64,000 nt of DNA from assembly GCF_000283155.1 (NCBI RefSeq), contig NW_004454289.1, positions 1,683,651 through 1,747,650 of the forward strand, written 5' to 3'. The stretch's first letter is position 1. Every line of letters begins with the position of its first letter. The DNA is from Ceratotherium simum simum (lineage: Eukaryota; Chordata; Mammalia; Perissodactyla; Rhinocerotidae). Shown here one piece after another: positions 48,470-60,995 of the stretch. The notes under the pieces are model-generated. The model had not been told where the DNA came from. It saw nothing but the letters and a program-made list of their open reading frames with translations, and made no database searches. A program made the position numbers and the translations under genes.

Positions 48470-49470
48470 GATTCATGTTAACATCTTAGGTCACTTGCTT
48501 TCAACCTAAAGAACTTCCTTTAATATTTCTTGTAAGCTGGATCTGCTAGCAAGAAATTCTCTGGGGTTTTTTGTTTATCTAGGAATGCCTTTATTTCCTT
48601 TTCTGTTTTGAAAGATAATCTTGCTGGATTAAGATTTTTGGTTGACAATATTTAATTTTCAGTACTTTGAATATGTCGTCCCTTTGCTTTTTGGTCTCCA
48701 TAGTTTCTGATAAGAAATCAGCTATAAATCTTATTGAGATTCCCTCGTATGTGAGGAATCATTTTTCTTTTTGTGTTTTTGGCTTTCAGTGTTTTTACTG
48801 TGACCTATCTTGGTGTGGATCTCTTTCTGTTTGTCCTACTTGGAGTTTGTTGAACTTCTTGGATGTGTAGATTAATGTTTTTCATCAAATATGAGAAGTT
48901 TTAAGCCATTATTTCTTCTAACATTTTTTTCTGCTCTTTTCTCACCTCTCCTTCTGGTACATCCATTATGTATATGTTGGAACTTTTAGTGGTGTCCCAC
49001 ATTTCTCTGTATCTCTGTTGATTTTTCTTCGTTCCTTATTCTCTCTGTTCTTCCAAGTGCATAATCTCCATCAGTCTGTCTTCCAGTTATCTAATTCTTT
49101 CTTCTGCCACATCAAATCTTCTGGTAATCCCCTCTAGTGAATTTTTATTATTTTTGTACTTTTCACCTTCTGAATTTCCATTTGTTTCTTTTTTATAATT
49201 TCTGTCTCTTTATTTGATGAGACGTCATCACAGCTTCCTTTAATTCTTTAAGCATGGTTTCCTTTAATTCTTTGAACATATTTATAATGGCCGCTTTGAA
49301 GTCTATCTGTAAATCTGCTATCTGGGCCCTCTCACAGAAAGTCCTAATGACATCTCTAGATGCTGATTCTCCTCTCCCTTTTCCAGGCTTGTTTTGTTGT
49401 TTTTGCTTGTCTATTTGTTTGGAGACTTGACTAGACATTTTAGTCAAGTCTGTTTTCTCCACAGTCTAAA
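48470..49470 (-). repeat. Antisense old L1M 5'-region segment
   Basis: CTGGATCTGCTAGCAAGAAA, TTTCTGATAAGAAATCAGCT and AAGCCATTATTTCTTCTAAC recur in related form near 19.7 kb and 39.3 kb. All three lie upstream (in L1 terms) of antisense L1M bodies. Confidence 0.6.
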
Positions 49471-49528
49471 GCTTAGGCATGCAAACACAGTCACCCTGGG
49501 AGGACAGTGGTTGTGGCAAGGCTGTCTT

Positions 49529-49547
49529 GCTCTCTCTCTCTCTCTCA
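49529..49547. repeat. CT microsatellite
   Basis: About nine CT units after GCTGTCTTG. Confidence 0.85.
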
Positions 49548-50160
49548 CTAATCTTTCTGTTAAGCTGTCTCCCTCAATTGTTATTACATCCAGCTGTTAG
49601 GTTCCACTAATTGCCTGCTGGTCACCCTATTGTTTTTTACAAAGCCCTGGAGCATATATTGCTCTGTAGTTTGATCCAGTTAAGTTCTGATAATTTTTGA
49701 GGCCAGTCTTTGAAGTTTGTTCCTACCCTATGAGGGATCTTCTTAGTTGTCTCTTTCTCTGGTTCTTTCTGGTAAGCTAGCTGATTTACAGTTTAGTTTG
49801 TTGCTTTCATGAATCTGCCAGCTTCCTCTTAATTGCTTAACACCAAAGCCTTCATTGTTTTTGAGAACACTGTTAGGCTTGAACTTTCCCACACTGTGTT
49901 TCAAATAAAGACAGTTTCTTTGGGAAGAGCTTCAGAGTTCTCTGTTTTTAAGGTCAGCCTTTTCCCTCTGGGCAGAATCTCCAAGGCATGGCTCTGGAGC
50001 TTGGGACAAGGACAGCAGCCCCCTTCTCTAAGTGATACTTCTACTGTGCAAGCTGAGTGGGGTGGTAGCTTCTGGTCTTCTTGGCTTGCCTTTATCAGCG
50101 TGGAACCTCTGATGTATAAACGAGGTGGAGTGAGGGCAATCAGGGCCCCAGTATTCTCAG
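49548..50160. other. Intron 2 DNA, unassigned
   Basis: No exon or repeat that I can name. The 180-codon frame at 49833-50375 runs into L1 and is not a gene. Confidence 0.35.
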
Positions 50161-51866
50161 CTTGCCTCACTGAAAACTACAAAACATTGCTGAAAGAAAT
50201 TAAAGAATATCAAAATAAATGGAAAGACATCTTGCATTCAAGGATTGGAAGACTTTATTGTGAAGATGTCAGTACAACCCAACAGGATCTACAGATTCAA
50301 TGGAATCCCCATCAAAATCCCAATGACTTTTTTTGCAGAAGTAGAAAAATCCACCCAATTCATGTGGAACCCTGAAGGACCCCCAGATAGCCCAAATAAT
50401 CTTGAAAAAGAAGAGCAAAGTTGGAGGACTTGCTTCCTGATTTCAAACTTACTACAAAGCTACAGTAATCAAAACAGCATGGTACTGGCATAAAGACAGA
50501 CATATAAACCAATGGAATAGAATAGAGATCCCAGAAAAAAACCCTTGCATATATAGTCAAATGATTTTTGACCAGGATGCCAAGACTATTCAATGGGGGA
50601 AAGACAATCTTTTCATCAGTTGGTGGTGGGAAAACTGGGTGTGCATATGCAAAAGAATGATGTTGGACCCTTACCTTATGCCATATACAAAAATTAAAAT
50701 GGATCTAAAACCTAAACATAAGAGCTAAAAGTATAAAACTCTTAGAACATAGGGGAAAAGCTTCATAGCATTGGATTTGGCAGTGATTTCTTGGATTGAC
50801 ACCAAAAGCACAGACAACAAAAGAAAAACTAGATAAATTGGACTTCATCAAAGTTTAAAACTTTTGTGCATAAAATGACAATATCAACAGAATGAAAAGT
50901 CAACCTACAGAGTAGGAAAAACTATTTGCAATCATATATCTAATAAGGGACTAATATCCAGATTATACATAGAACTCCTAAAACTCAACAACCAAAAACA
51001 ACCCAATTAAAAAATGGACAAAGGATTTAGATAGACATTTATCTAGAAAAGATACACAAATGTCCAATAAGCACATGAAAAGATGCTCAACATTATTAAC
51101 CATTAGGGAAATGCAAATCAAAACCACAATGAGATACCACTGCATATGCATTAAGATGGTTATTATCAAAAAAACGGAAATAACAAGTGTTGGTGAGAAT
51201 GTGGAGAAATTGGAACTCTAGTGTATTGCTGGTGGTGTAAATAGTACAGCCACTATGGAAAACACTATGGCAGTTCCCCCAAAAATTAAAAACAGAATTA
51301 CCATATGATCCAGCAAATCTGCTTCTGGGTATATACTAAAAGAATTGAAAGCAAGGACTTAAGAAGATACTTGTACACTCATATTCATAGTGGTATTCGC
51401 AAGAGCCAACAGTTGGAAACAACTTGAACGACCATCAACAGATAAAGAAGCACAATGTGGCATATACATACCACAGGATATTATCCAGCATTAGAAAGGA
51501 AAGAAATTCTGATACACGCTACGACATGGATGAACCTTGAAGACATTATGCTGAGTGGGAATGTCAGTCACAAAAAGACAAAAATAATTATATGATTCCA
51601 CTTACAAGAGGTACCTAGAGTAGTCAAATTCAGAGACAGAAAGTAGCATGATGGGTGCCAGGCACTGAGATGAGGGAGAAATGGGGAGTCAGTGTTTAGT
51701 GGAGACAGAGTCTCAGTTTGGGAAGATGAAAAAGTTCTGGAGATGGATGGTGGTGATGGTTGCACAACGGTGTGAATGTACTTAATGGCACTGCACTGTA
51801 CACTTAACAGTGGTTAAAATGGTAAATTTTTTGTCATGTGTCTTTTACCATAATTAACAAAGGAAA
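50161..51866 (+). mobile_element. 5'-truncated L1, sense (end of ORF2 and 3' UTR)
   Basis: It runs from ORF2 (AATGGAATCCCCATCAAAAT, AACAGCATGGTACTGGCATA) to the ORF2 end (TCATAGTGGTATTCGCAAGA near 51381) and the 3' UTR (GGTGATGGTTGCACAACGGT), ending near TTACCATAATTAACAAAGG. The frames are short and interrupted. Confidence 0.85.
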
Positions 51867-54800
51867 AAGGAAGGAGCTCCTCTTCTTCCTCTTTTCCCTT
51901 CCCCTCCTGAACAGTTCAGTCCAAAAGCCACTGGGCAGGGCCACGAAAAGGAGGCATCCACACCAGAGGGTGGGTAAGGCTGCAGTGCTGGAGGCCAGGC
52001 AAGGTGAGGGGATCTGTATGGGGAGCAACCTGGCAGTCATGATGCGTGAGCAGGATGATGTGTGCGAGAGAGGCTGACCTGCCTCAGAGTGTTGGATGAC
52101 TCCATCAGTCAGAGCTCGGGTGAGGTGAGGAGGCTCCTGCATGGCAGGGTGGCCCTGCACACAGTATGAGAACACTGGCCGGTGAGGAGGGTCCGCAGAG
52201 GGGTGGCAACAGCAGCCTGGCCCAGGTGCTAGGGTCTACACTGGGGGAGGGTAGCATTCGCTTAGAGGACGGGCAATGGCAGTGAGGGGAGATTGGTCAC
52301 ATAGAGGGACCTGGTCAGATAAGTAAATCCGTTAAGGATAATGGTAAGAGTTCTCACCATCGGAGAAGAGTTATAGTTAGAGAAAGGGGGGAAATTAGGA
52401 GGAACCCTGTTAGATTGGAATTGGTAATATCAGGGAGAATTCTTGGTTTTCAATATATATGCATACATACAGAAATAAATATGGATGTAAATATATGGGG
52501 TGTGTGTGTGCTTGTATATAACGCACACATTCTTTGGCTGTGTCCGCTGAGAGGGCCTGCTGGCAACAACACTCTAATAGCAGTGAGCATACCTAGCACC
52601 TGGACTGGGTTTCTAAATACAGTCCATTCTTCACCAGTAAACACAGGGCTTCTTGAATCTAATCATGAGGAAACAGACACACCCAAATTGAGAGATGTCC
52701 CACAAAATAACTGGCCTGTACTCTTCAGAAGTCAGGGGCATCAAAGGAAAGACTGAGGAACTTGTTCTAGAGTGAAACAGAAGAGACAGGACAACTAAAT
52801 ATAGCATGTGAGTCTGAACATTGTATGGTATGACTTTATATAAGGAACATTAAGATAACCAGTGAAGCTTGAGTGGGGTCTGAGGAATAGAGGGCAAATA
52901 GTAATGTATCCATTGTAATTTTCAGGTTTTGGGAAATTGTAGAAAATGTCTTTGTTTATGGGAAAAACACGCTATTTGAAGTAATGGGGCAGCATGTCTG
53001 CAGCTTGTTCTCAAACGGTTCAAGAAAAAATATTCTTTGTATTATACTTACACTCTTTCTGTAAATTTAAGATTGCCTCAAAATAAAAAATAAAATTTTC
53101 TCCAAAAAAATTTTAAAATTAAAACTAAATTGTTCCACTATGTTGCATGCTGCTGAGCAATCAAATAAGATGAAAACTATAAAAGAGGCCATTGGAGACC
53201 TTAGCAAGAACAATTTTCAGTGGACGGTGGAAGCAGAGATCCGAGTCAGGTAGGGAGGATGAGACAGGTGACAAATGGAAATGACAAATGCAGTCAACTT
53301 TATTAGAAATTTAGCTGTGAAGGGGGAGGAAGGGTCCTCAGAAGAAGGGGAATTGTAGTAAAGGATCTGGGAACAATGACATATATTAGGAATATTTGAA
53401 AAATTAAGAAGATTTAGCCCAAATAGAGGCTAATAGGGGAGAGCTGATTTGGGTTGGGGAGGTCTTGGAGAAGTTCTATCTTTAGATATTTGAAAAACTT
53501 GCAAGCGAGAGATGCTTTGTTTTTTATTTTCAGAGGGAAGAACTAGAACCAGTGTTTACAGAGAAATGGATTTTGACTCAACATTAGAAAATTCTTGGGC
53601 CATCCAACAGTTGAATAGTTAGTTGCCTTGTGAGAAGTGAGCCTCCTGTCACAAAAAGTGAAAAACAGGAGGCTGAAAAGTCAGCGTTCCAGCCCAGTTC
53701 CTGGAAGTGACTCCTTTATTGACTTAGGAATGAGGCTAGATGGACCTCCAGTTCCCACTCCATTCTCGGGCCTAGTGTTGCACGAGTTTGTTTAAATAGG
53801 AAGTTATTAGCCCTTTCTGAAATCTTGAGTATAAAAGGAAATTACCAGTTCTTGGGATTCCAGATCTGCTTAGACTCTTTAGTGCTTTAACCACCCACGT
53901 GTAGAAATAAAGAGGAAAAGGCTGAGGGCTCATAGGTACCTTTAGGTGGGTTTCTTTGTTGTTTATTATGCTTATCACAAGTGTAGATAATTTTACATTA
54001 GCAGTGATCAGTATCGCATTTGGTTCCTTCAGTATTATTCTGAATTTGGGTGGGTCTGATTGTCCACCTGCAAGTAGGTCATTGGCCACAAAGGTATTAT
54101 GGTATGGAGCCTGGAGTGCACCGCCTGTATTCTTTATGCTTGGAGAGGGGCCTTTCATGCATTGTTGGTTACAGCAGCTCGGGGAGGGAGGATATAGGCT
54201 TGCTCATGGGGATTCTCTTTGGTATTGTTTTCCTACTTTTTCTTGAAGCCTGATTTTTTTTAGAGACAGCATATGTGGAAGCGGGAAGAAGGATGAGAAC
54301 AGTAACGAGGCAGGGTCCCCTATGAGTTTATATTCATGGGATAGAGAAAACTGACATTTTTTGTTATGTATTTGGAAAAATACTTTGTCAGAGGAGGAAA
54401 AAATAGATCAGTTGTTAGCAGATAAGTGGGAAAACAACAGTAGTGTTGGTTCTTGTGCAAATAAGTTATAACTGGGGAGGAAGGAAGAGAGGCGAGCGCA
54501 GCTTAGGATAATGAGGTTCCACAGACACTCTCTGTGGCCTCCAGAAAAAAAGGCCTTTACCTTGTGTCTGTTGAAAGCATGACCCTTCTTAAATTACTCT
54601 TACTCTAAAAAATTTCCATTTTATATAAAACACAAAATAGAAATTAAAATAGTCTTGCTGCTCCTGTTTATTTAAAGATAAGCCTTCTATTTTTTTCCTA
54701 ATGGTAATTTAAATAAAAATTAAAATATTATTTCTAAGACTGTGAACAATTCATTATTAGCAATCTATAATTTATCCCAGTTTAAATTTTTTATTTGATT

Positions 54801-55339
54801 TTTAGGTTGTGGTACGAATATGCTTTCTTATACATGTATGAAACCAAAAGTGTGGGTATATATAACTAAATTGACCCACACGATTAATAAAATAAATATT
54901 TTCAAAAAGAATACAAAAAGACCAGTTTGGTACAAGTATAATATCTTTTATTCCAAGAATTAGAAAATAATCCCTTTAAAGTCATTGCCTGGTTGTTTTT
55001 TGGCAACATTCTGTGAACAAAGACGCAGTTCAAAGGCCACGAGTAAAGGGCGTGAGGTTTCTCAGGTCAAGGAGGCTGGCACAACAACCTGTCAGAGATG
55101 GCATCTCCCGACCCTTATTTTAATGCTCTATTTCTCTCTGGCCTCAGAAAAAACCTGTGTTGAGTTGCTAAAAATATTCTCTCTTTCAGCTGCTTCATAC
55201 TTGGTTGTTGAAACATGTAAAGACTCAACTAAATAAAAATATGAGCTTTGAAAATTAATTTTGCTCACCAGTCATATCATCTTTGGGCGTTTACTGAAGG
55301 AAAAACAGAAATAAAAGGTTCTAGTCCTGAAAATGTTTA
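51867..55339. other. Intron 2 DNA, mostly unassigned
   Basis: A stretch at 52900-53110 (TTAAGATTGCCTCAAAATAA) looks like the 3' end of an old dispersed repeat. Several 100-130-codon frames (51834-52175, 52415-52756, 53772-54158) lack family resemblance and splice context. I see no gene. Confidence 0.3.
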
Positions 55340-55560
55340 ATGTCTTATTTTTAAATAAAATCATTGGTAATAACCTAAATATCCAACCACTAAGGAATGA
55401 TTAGGTAAATTATGATGGGTCATCTTGATGTGTCATAATCCTTGTGCATCCATTAAATGAAAATTATGAGAAGAGTAAAGCAACACAGGAAGATGTTGCT
55501 GTGCTGCTTAGAAAAAGCAGGAAAAAAGTATTTGCAATATGATTATAAATAGGCAGAAAA
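55340..55560 (+). repeat. Old L1M ORF2-end fragment, sense
   Basis: GGTAATAACCTAAATATCCA, GGAATGATTAGGTAAATTAT and AAAAGCAGGAAAAAAGTATT follow the order of the L1M ORF2 terminus and 3' UTR. Confidence 0.6.
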
Positions 55561-57720
55561 TCCCTATGTCTGTGGACAAAGACGGGAAGGGAGACGAGTC
55601 TAGAGTGTTCGGGTGGGACTGAAGATAGACTTCCCTACTGTAAAGCCATTTGGCATAAATCAAAACTAGTTTTAAAAAATGGATTTGGCTGTGAATTGGG
55701 CTTTTTGCCAAGGAATAGTTTGGAGCATGAGGCGCTGGGGATGGTGGTTCTCATGTGTCTAGGGGAAGTGGTGGCCTCCGCCTGTCTGTTGTGCCCAGAG
55801 GTGGGCAGAGCTCCACTCCAGTGCCAGACCAGCGCCAGGCACTTCCCAGGAGCAGTGGGAGCCCCAGGCCAGCATGCCGAGAACATGCTGAGAAGGAGGG
55901 CTGCAGCCAGCTTTCGGACTGCCATTTGCCTTCAGCTCCACTTCCCTAAAGACCCGGACTCAGGGTCCCTGACTGTCTAGTAACTGAGTCTCCTCAATGG
56001 TTACATGTTTATTTGAGGTCAGCCCAGTTCTTAAGACTTCACAGCAGAAATTATTCTTGAGATAATACATAAACCATACCTTTGTTAGCTTCGCCCAGAC
56101 AAGTCCTACCCTCATCAAATTCATTTTCATTTTGAGACCCATTGGGAGCAGAGTCCCTGGGACTCTCCTCTGTGGTTGTCCTTAGAGCTGCGGACGTCAG
56201 GCATCTCCCGCTCACTGGCCAAGACCTAGTTGCCGCCTCACATGCCTTTCATCTCAAGTGGAGCTCGCCTGCTGGGTTTTCTCTTGAGCCTTCTTCTTAC
56301 GGACTCCTGCATTAACAGCTTCTGTGTCTCGCTGCTGTTCACTTAGGCTCCAAGTTCCGGCACCTGTCTGTCCGCCCCTGCACTGTCTCGCACCCATACA
56401 GGCACCCAGTCCTTGGCTTCCAGCCCTGTCTCTGCAGGGCGGCGTGAACCTCCTCATGGAGAATTGCTCAGAAACTGAGTCAGACACCGGTTCCCCAGAT
56501 AGCAGACTCAGGCCAACCCCTTAGTTTGAGCACTTCAGGCCTTATGCCATCACGTTCCAAATTGCCTTCTTTGCCACATCTACTCCTTCCTCTCCTGTAA
56601 AGCTCTGTGGAAGCTGTGCTTTCTGGATTGTTTACATTAAAAAAATTATTTTCCATTGCTGCGTATGAAATAACAAGGGCATAGTGCTACACTCAGAGTA
56701 GGACTCCGGGCACCAAATTGAGCTTCTCTGTCTTATTTGACAAAGTACATCCAGTTGGGGAGATGGGGGATGCATTTTAAAAGGAGCTTGTTTAAAGCAT
56801 TATTAATCGTTAAAACAGACAAAACGAAAAAGAGCCCTATGTATGGCAGTAGGTTGTTTCCATCTGCACATGGCTGAAATACCATTTGGAGAGACAGAGA
56901 CTGGGGTAGCGGGGCAGGGTGCAGCCTGACATTAATGGAGGGGGCGGACAATCCCCACTTGTTAGCGTTTCTGTTCTTTGTATCCTTTATCCTCAAGTTG
57001 CTACCTCCCCCTCATCCGGTTCCTTAAAAAAATGTGATACTTAGTGAATTTTCTTCGTATGACTCCACCAAGACATTACTAAAGCTTCTTTTCTCCCCCA
57101 TAGTCATCTACAAAAGGCACAGAATTGTGTCTTTGACTTTTTGAGAGGCACGGCTACTGTAACTATCCAATAAAGGCGTAATCAGGAATTGGGTTTCTAC
57201 ATTCTGAAAATACAAATATGAAAGTAAATGTCTTCTAATTAATGTATCAACCCTACAGGTGACTTTATTTGTTCTATCCATGTATTTTAATAGTTCTATA
57301 GAGAAAATATATGGAGGTTTTTTTTGGTTATGAAAAATTGAATAGTGTTTTAATGTTATAAGGCATCCAGCATATCCCACTCCATTACAGTTAACTTTTT
57401 ATCTGCCCTGTTCTAGAGAGGAGTAGAAAGAGAATTTTTTTCAAAGTATGCAGAGAATAGATATGAAAGGAATAACAGAATTTAAACCTTTTAGTAAATG
57501 TGTAAGAGGCAGTGTTTGTGTCATAAAGACATTTTTCTAAATTCATTACAATATTTTAGATGTAATTCTTTGAGCAGTCAGATCTTTTAAATGTGTTTGA
57601 GAAACAAAATAGAGTAGTCGCAATTTACGTATAATCTATGTAAAATACATGTTGTTATTCCCTGTATTTGAGCAATCTATCCAAAATGCAATCTATTCAT
57701 ATGGGATTTTGCCTGTACAG
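55561..57720. other. Region upstream of the alternative first exon, unassigned
   Basis: GC-richer at 55690-56530, with overlapping short frames on both strands. No splice-flanked exon or named repeat is visible. It could hold distal control elements for the alternative promoter; this is not shown by the sequence. Confidence 0.3.
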
Positions 57721-57751
57721 ATCTGAGTGGGAATCAGTAGTTTCTTTGTTT

Positions 57752-57765
57752 GTCACTATGGAAAC
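57752..57765 (+). promoter_or_regulatory. RFX X-box-like motif upstream of the alternative first exon
   Basis: GTCACTATGGAAAC matches the X-box pattern GTYNCCATGGNAAC at every fixed position except position 6 (T instead of C). It lies 136 bp upstream of the ATG at 57901. RFX factors bind X-boxes near the promoters of ciliary genes. The function here is inference from motif and position only. One such near-match could occur by chance in 64 kb. Confidence 0.4.
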
Positions 57766-57900
57766 AAGTCAGCCTATCCTGAATGGCTGGCTGTTAGATC
57801 ACGCACAGCGATGCTCATATCTCAGTGTAACTTCATCACGGAGCAGCCTGGCGCTGACATCTCCTTGCCTCCAGCTGTTACCTCTTGGGAGCCCAGCGCC

Positions 57901-58114
57901 ATGCAGGACCCGCCCCGGCGGCTCTCCGCCGTGCCCTTCCTCAGCTCCTTCTTCCAGGGCCGCCGGCACTCCGCCTCGGACCCCGTCCTGTGGCTGCAGC
58001 AGGGGCGGCGCAGCTCTGCCGCCAAGATGCTCTCCTCTTCCTCTCTCCAGGTGATGGTGGCCGTGTCCTCCGTCAGCAGTGCTGAGAGAAACCCTGCTTG
58101 CCCCGAGAGGAAAA
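57901..58114 (+). CDS. PTPDC1: PTPDC1 alternative first coding exon
   Basis: The ATG at 57901 opens a 71-codon segment starting MQDPPRRLSAVPFLSSFFQG, rich in Ser, Arg and Pro. The frame is also open upstream to 57727, but the chosen start matches the alternative N-terminus I recall for PTPDC1 in other mammals. The exon ends in phase 1 at 58114 with the weak donor AAAA|GTAAAA. Joining to 58609 gives an Arg codon and keeps the frame. It therefore serves the same role as the exon at 32851 but adds about 44 more residues. The local rise in GC and CpG suggests its own promoter. No transmembrane segment or signal peptide is evident; basic, serine-rich N-termini like this are usually disordered. Confidence 0.82.
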
Positions 58115-58608
58115 GTAAAACGCTTTTTTTCTTCTTAAAGATTGCCACACCTTTGAGTTTAAATTTAAGGAATGTGAAGAGGCTGAGCTGTGTTTATTCC
58201 TTGTTAATTTTGACAGTCAATTCTACATTATACTTTTTACTGTCTGTTGTGCCAAGAGTTTCAGTGGACATGTAATAGGAGATAAAATGATTGAACGTTT
58301 TCTATTTTTTCATTAAAAATATAGTTTTTGAACAAAACTCATCCCTTGTAGAAGATCTGCTTTTACGGTTTCTTCCTCTTCATTGCCAGTGTGACATGTG
58401 AAGATTACTTGGTGCAAAAGCCTTTTCTATCTTTTCATATAGGAGATGCACTGAGGTGAAAAGGAAACAGTTGTATTTCTGACAAAATGAAGGGGGGTTG
58501 GCATCGGCTCGTCGTGTGCAATCCTGAGATAAAATGGAGGCTGTTTCCCACGTTACTACTCCATTTGGAGAGTGGAATTTTGAATCTTCCCTTCCTTGTA
58601 TGTTCTAG

Positions 58609-58780
58609 GAAATTCAGGGCGTCCAACACCAAAGTATACAAAAGTTGGAGAGCGTTTACGGCATGTCATTCCTGGACACATGGCCTGCTCCATGGCGTGT
58701 GGTGGCAGAGCATGCAAGTATGAAAATCCAGCCCGCTGGAGTGAGCAGGAGCAAGCCATTAAGGGGGTCTACTCATCCTG
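58609..58780 (+). CDS. PTPDC1: PTPDC1 shared exon, N-terminal part of phosphatase region
   Basis: The acceptor is CTTGTATGTTCTAG at 58608 and the donor CCTG|GTAAGT at 58780/58781. With the one base carried over, it encodes the segment that begins NSGRPTPKYTKVGERLRHVI and ends at KGVYSSW. In the isoform from 32857 this covers residues 28-85. The segment includes a Cys-rich stretch (CSMACGGRACKYENP) that is well conserved in the family and precedes the catalytic fold. The exon is 172 bases, enters in phase 1 and leaves in phase 2. Both alternative first exons splice to it. Confidence 0.95.
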
Positions 58781-58869
58781 GTAAGTGATTCTATCCCTTC
58801 AGTAGCTCCCACCTACTGCTCAGTAGGAAAGGAAATGAAGATGTATGTGATGCCAGAAGGCAGTGGGCT

Positions 58870-59090
58870 GTAGAAGGAGTATGGGGTTTTAAAGTCATAG
58901 GATCTCACCTCCCTTCCTTGGGCTTGCCACTTAACGAGCTGTGTGATCTTGGCCTACTCACACAGGCACTCTGAACCTCAGTTTCCTCATCTGTAAAATG
59001 GAAATAATAAAACCAACCCCATAGGGTTTTTTTAAATTAAGTGAAATGATGTATGTAAAGTATCTTAAAGCAGTGGTAACTAGATACTTC
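58870..59090 (+). repeat. MIR SINE
   Basis: TTGCCACTTAACGAGCTGTG, CTCAGTTTCCTCATCTGTAA and AAGTGAAATGATGTATGTAA give a full MIR order. It sits 90 bp after the donor at 58780. Confidence 0.9.
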
Positions 59091-60164
59091 AAGAAATGGT
59101 ATCTGTGTTAAGCTATAGATATTGCTCTTAAACTTCAGAAGTTGCTAGAAATAGTTAAAATGTTCAGCTTTAAATTTGAGAAATTATGAGGTACATGTAT
59201 AGTTTTGCAGTTTCATACGTGTAAGCTTTAGCCTCCTCATTTTTATTTTGTTCCTGTGTTCTGTATTAAAGTACACATTTTTCATGCAAATACACTTCCA
59301 GTCTGCCTCAGTAGAAGTAGTACAGTTGTCAATTCAGTAGACAATGTGAGATACTTGCATTGTTTATATAAATGCAATTCATTCATTATTGAATCATACG
59401 GCTTTTTATTATTAATGGTAAATGGTCAAGTATACTTTTTTGTTGTAGTGGTGTCTCTGAAAAATTCTGATAATCAAACCAAATCACATTTGAAACACGC
59501 TAAGAGGAATTTACTGTTTAAAGAACTCTAGTGGTGAATTACTGTATACAGCAAGAATCCATTTACAAATTAGATTTTTGTCGACCAGCTTATCTAAGTT
59601 GCAACCTGTGCTTTTTCATATTGGATTTGCTGGGTGCATGTGTAGTGATACAGTTGGGGATCCACTGTCACTGTTCCTCTCCACAGATCACATTCTAGTC
59701 TGTCACTGTCTCTCTTAAAGAATGTTGTGAAAAAGCAAACACTTTTCCTGAGGTGTGGTCAGACAAGTAAATTTCTAATAATGCAGCTTAAGGTCACGTT
59801 AATATTTTTGGTTTATTATTGACTAAACCATTCGACTCTTTCACCTCTGCTGCTTTCATGTTGCATCTCTCCTCATCTTATACTAAGTACTATTAAATTG
59901 TGGGGATCCACCTTTGGGGAGGTCCCTGTTAAATTTCAGGTATTGCCCCGGGGAGAATGGGTGGTAACTTTCTGAGTCCTGCCCTGCTCATCCAATGTCT
60001 CTGTTACTCCTCTCAGGTTCATGTGAACCACAACTTCTGATAGACCACCTGCTGTATCATTTACCAGGTTCTGGTGAGAAATTCAAGCAGAATAGAGTGA
60101 AGCCAGAGCCCAGAGTCCTAATAAGAGTGACAGCCATTTATTAGGCCTCTGTCCATTCGTACAC
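59091..60164. other. Intron DNA between shared exons, unassigned
   Basis: Nothing named; AT-rich with short frames. Confidence 0.35.
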
Positions 60165-60560
60165 TCAATAAACATCCATTTAGCTACTGGCCAGGCACTG
60201 TGCTAGACACTTTCAAATTATTATCTCATCTTCATAAAATTCTTGTGAAGTAGGCATTGTTAATATCATTTTATTGATGAAGGAATTGAGGTCCAGAGAA
60301 ACTAAGTAATTTACTACATAGCTAGAAAGTAGAAAATCCAGCATTTGAAACCAGGCCCCACTGACTCCAAAGCCCATATTTTTATGCTAAATTAACAATA
60401 ACTCAGCATTTATTTGTAACCACATGCCAGGATTTGTGCTCAAGACCTTACATCCACGTTGTATTGAATTCCCACACCAACCTGCGAGACAGGCGTTGTT
60501 ATCCCCACTTAACACATTAGGTAACAGGTGCAGAGAGTGGGGTAACTAAGATTGCCTCCC
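60165..60560 (+). repeat. Two MIR-family copies in tandem
   Basis: First copy about 60165-60380 (GGCCAGGCACTGTGCTAGAC, TTATTGATGAAGGAATTGAG). Second copy about 60390-60560 (ACAATAACTCAGCATTTATT, CGAGACAGGCGTTGTTATCC). Both are in the same orientation. Confidence 0.8.
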
Positions 60561-60914
60561 TGCTGGCCCTCCTCGTTTAGTGAGGAACCTTTGGATAACT
60601 AGTCCAGGGGGCTACCTTTGCTGCCAGCTGAGGTTTCTCCATCATGTCCATTAGAATCTCACGCGAGTCCTTGAAAACACTTTGCCAGAGTTCATAAATA
60701 CTTTATGTCCTGGAATTTTTTCCAGGCATTTAAGAAGCTACAGTTTCTTAGAGATCTAATCGTGATGCAAAATTGAAACCAGATTTGTCTAAAAAGATTC
60801 TTACCTTGTAGAGTTGTTGAACTCTTAGAAAAAGTAGGGGCTTGATATCTCAGTCCTTAGAGCTGGAACGTTCTAGGCTTTGTGCATCTCACCAGTCCCT
60901 CCTCCCCTCTGTAG

Positions 60915-60995
60915 GGTCACTGATAAAATCCTGGCCATGGCTCGCCCATCCACGGAACTCCTCGAGAAGTACTGCATCATCGAGCAGTTCCGGAG
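60915..60995 (+). CDS. PTPDC1: PTPDC1 exon, start of the phosphatase domain
   Basis: The acceptor is CTCCCCTCTGTAG at 60914 and the donor GGAG|GTGAGT at 60995/60996. The first base completes a Trp codon. The exon then encodes VTDKILAMARPSTELLEKY and a short IIEQF-containing segment, about residues 86-111 of the 32857 isoform. This corresponds to the opening helix of the CDC14/PTEN-like fold, where the A-R-P-S motif is conserved in the family. The length is 81 bases and the donor is close to consensus. Confidence 0.94.

Noticed and set aside
49833..50375. A 180-codon + strand frame
   Set aside because: The second half is L1 ORF2 sequence and the first half has no known relative; there is no splice or promoter evidence.
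57822..58148. Minus-strand 108-codon frame over the alternative first exon
   Set aside because: It is the shadow of the GC-rich coding exon on the + strand.
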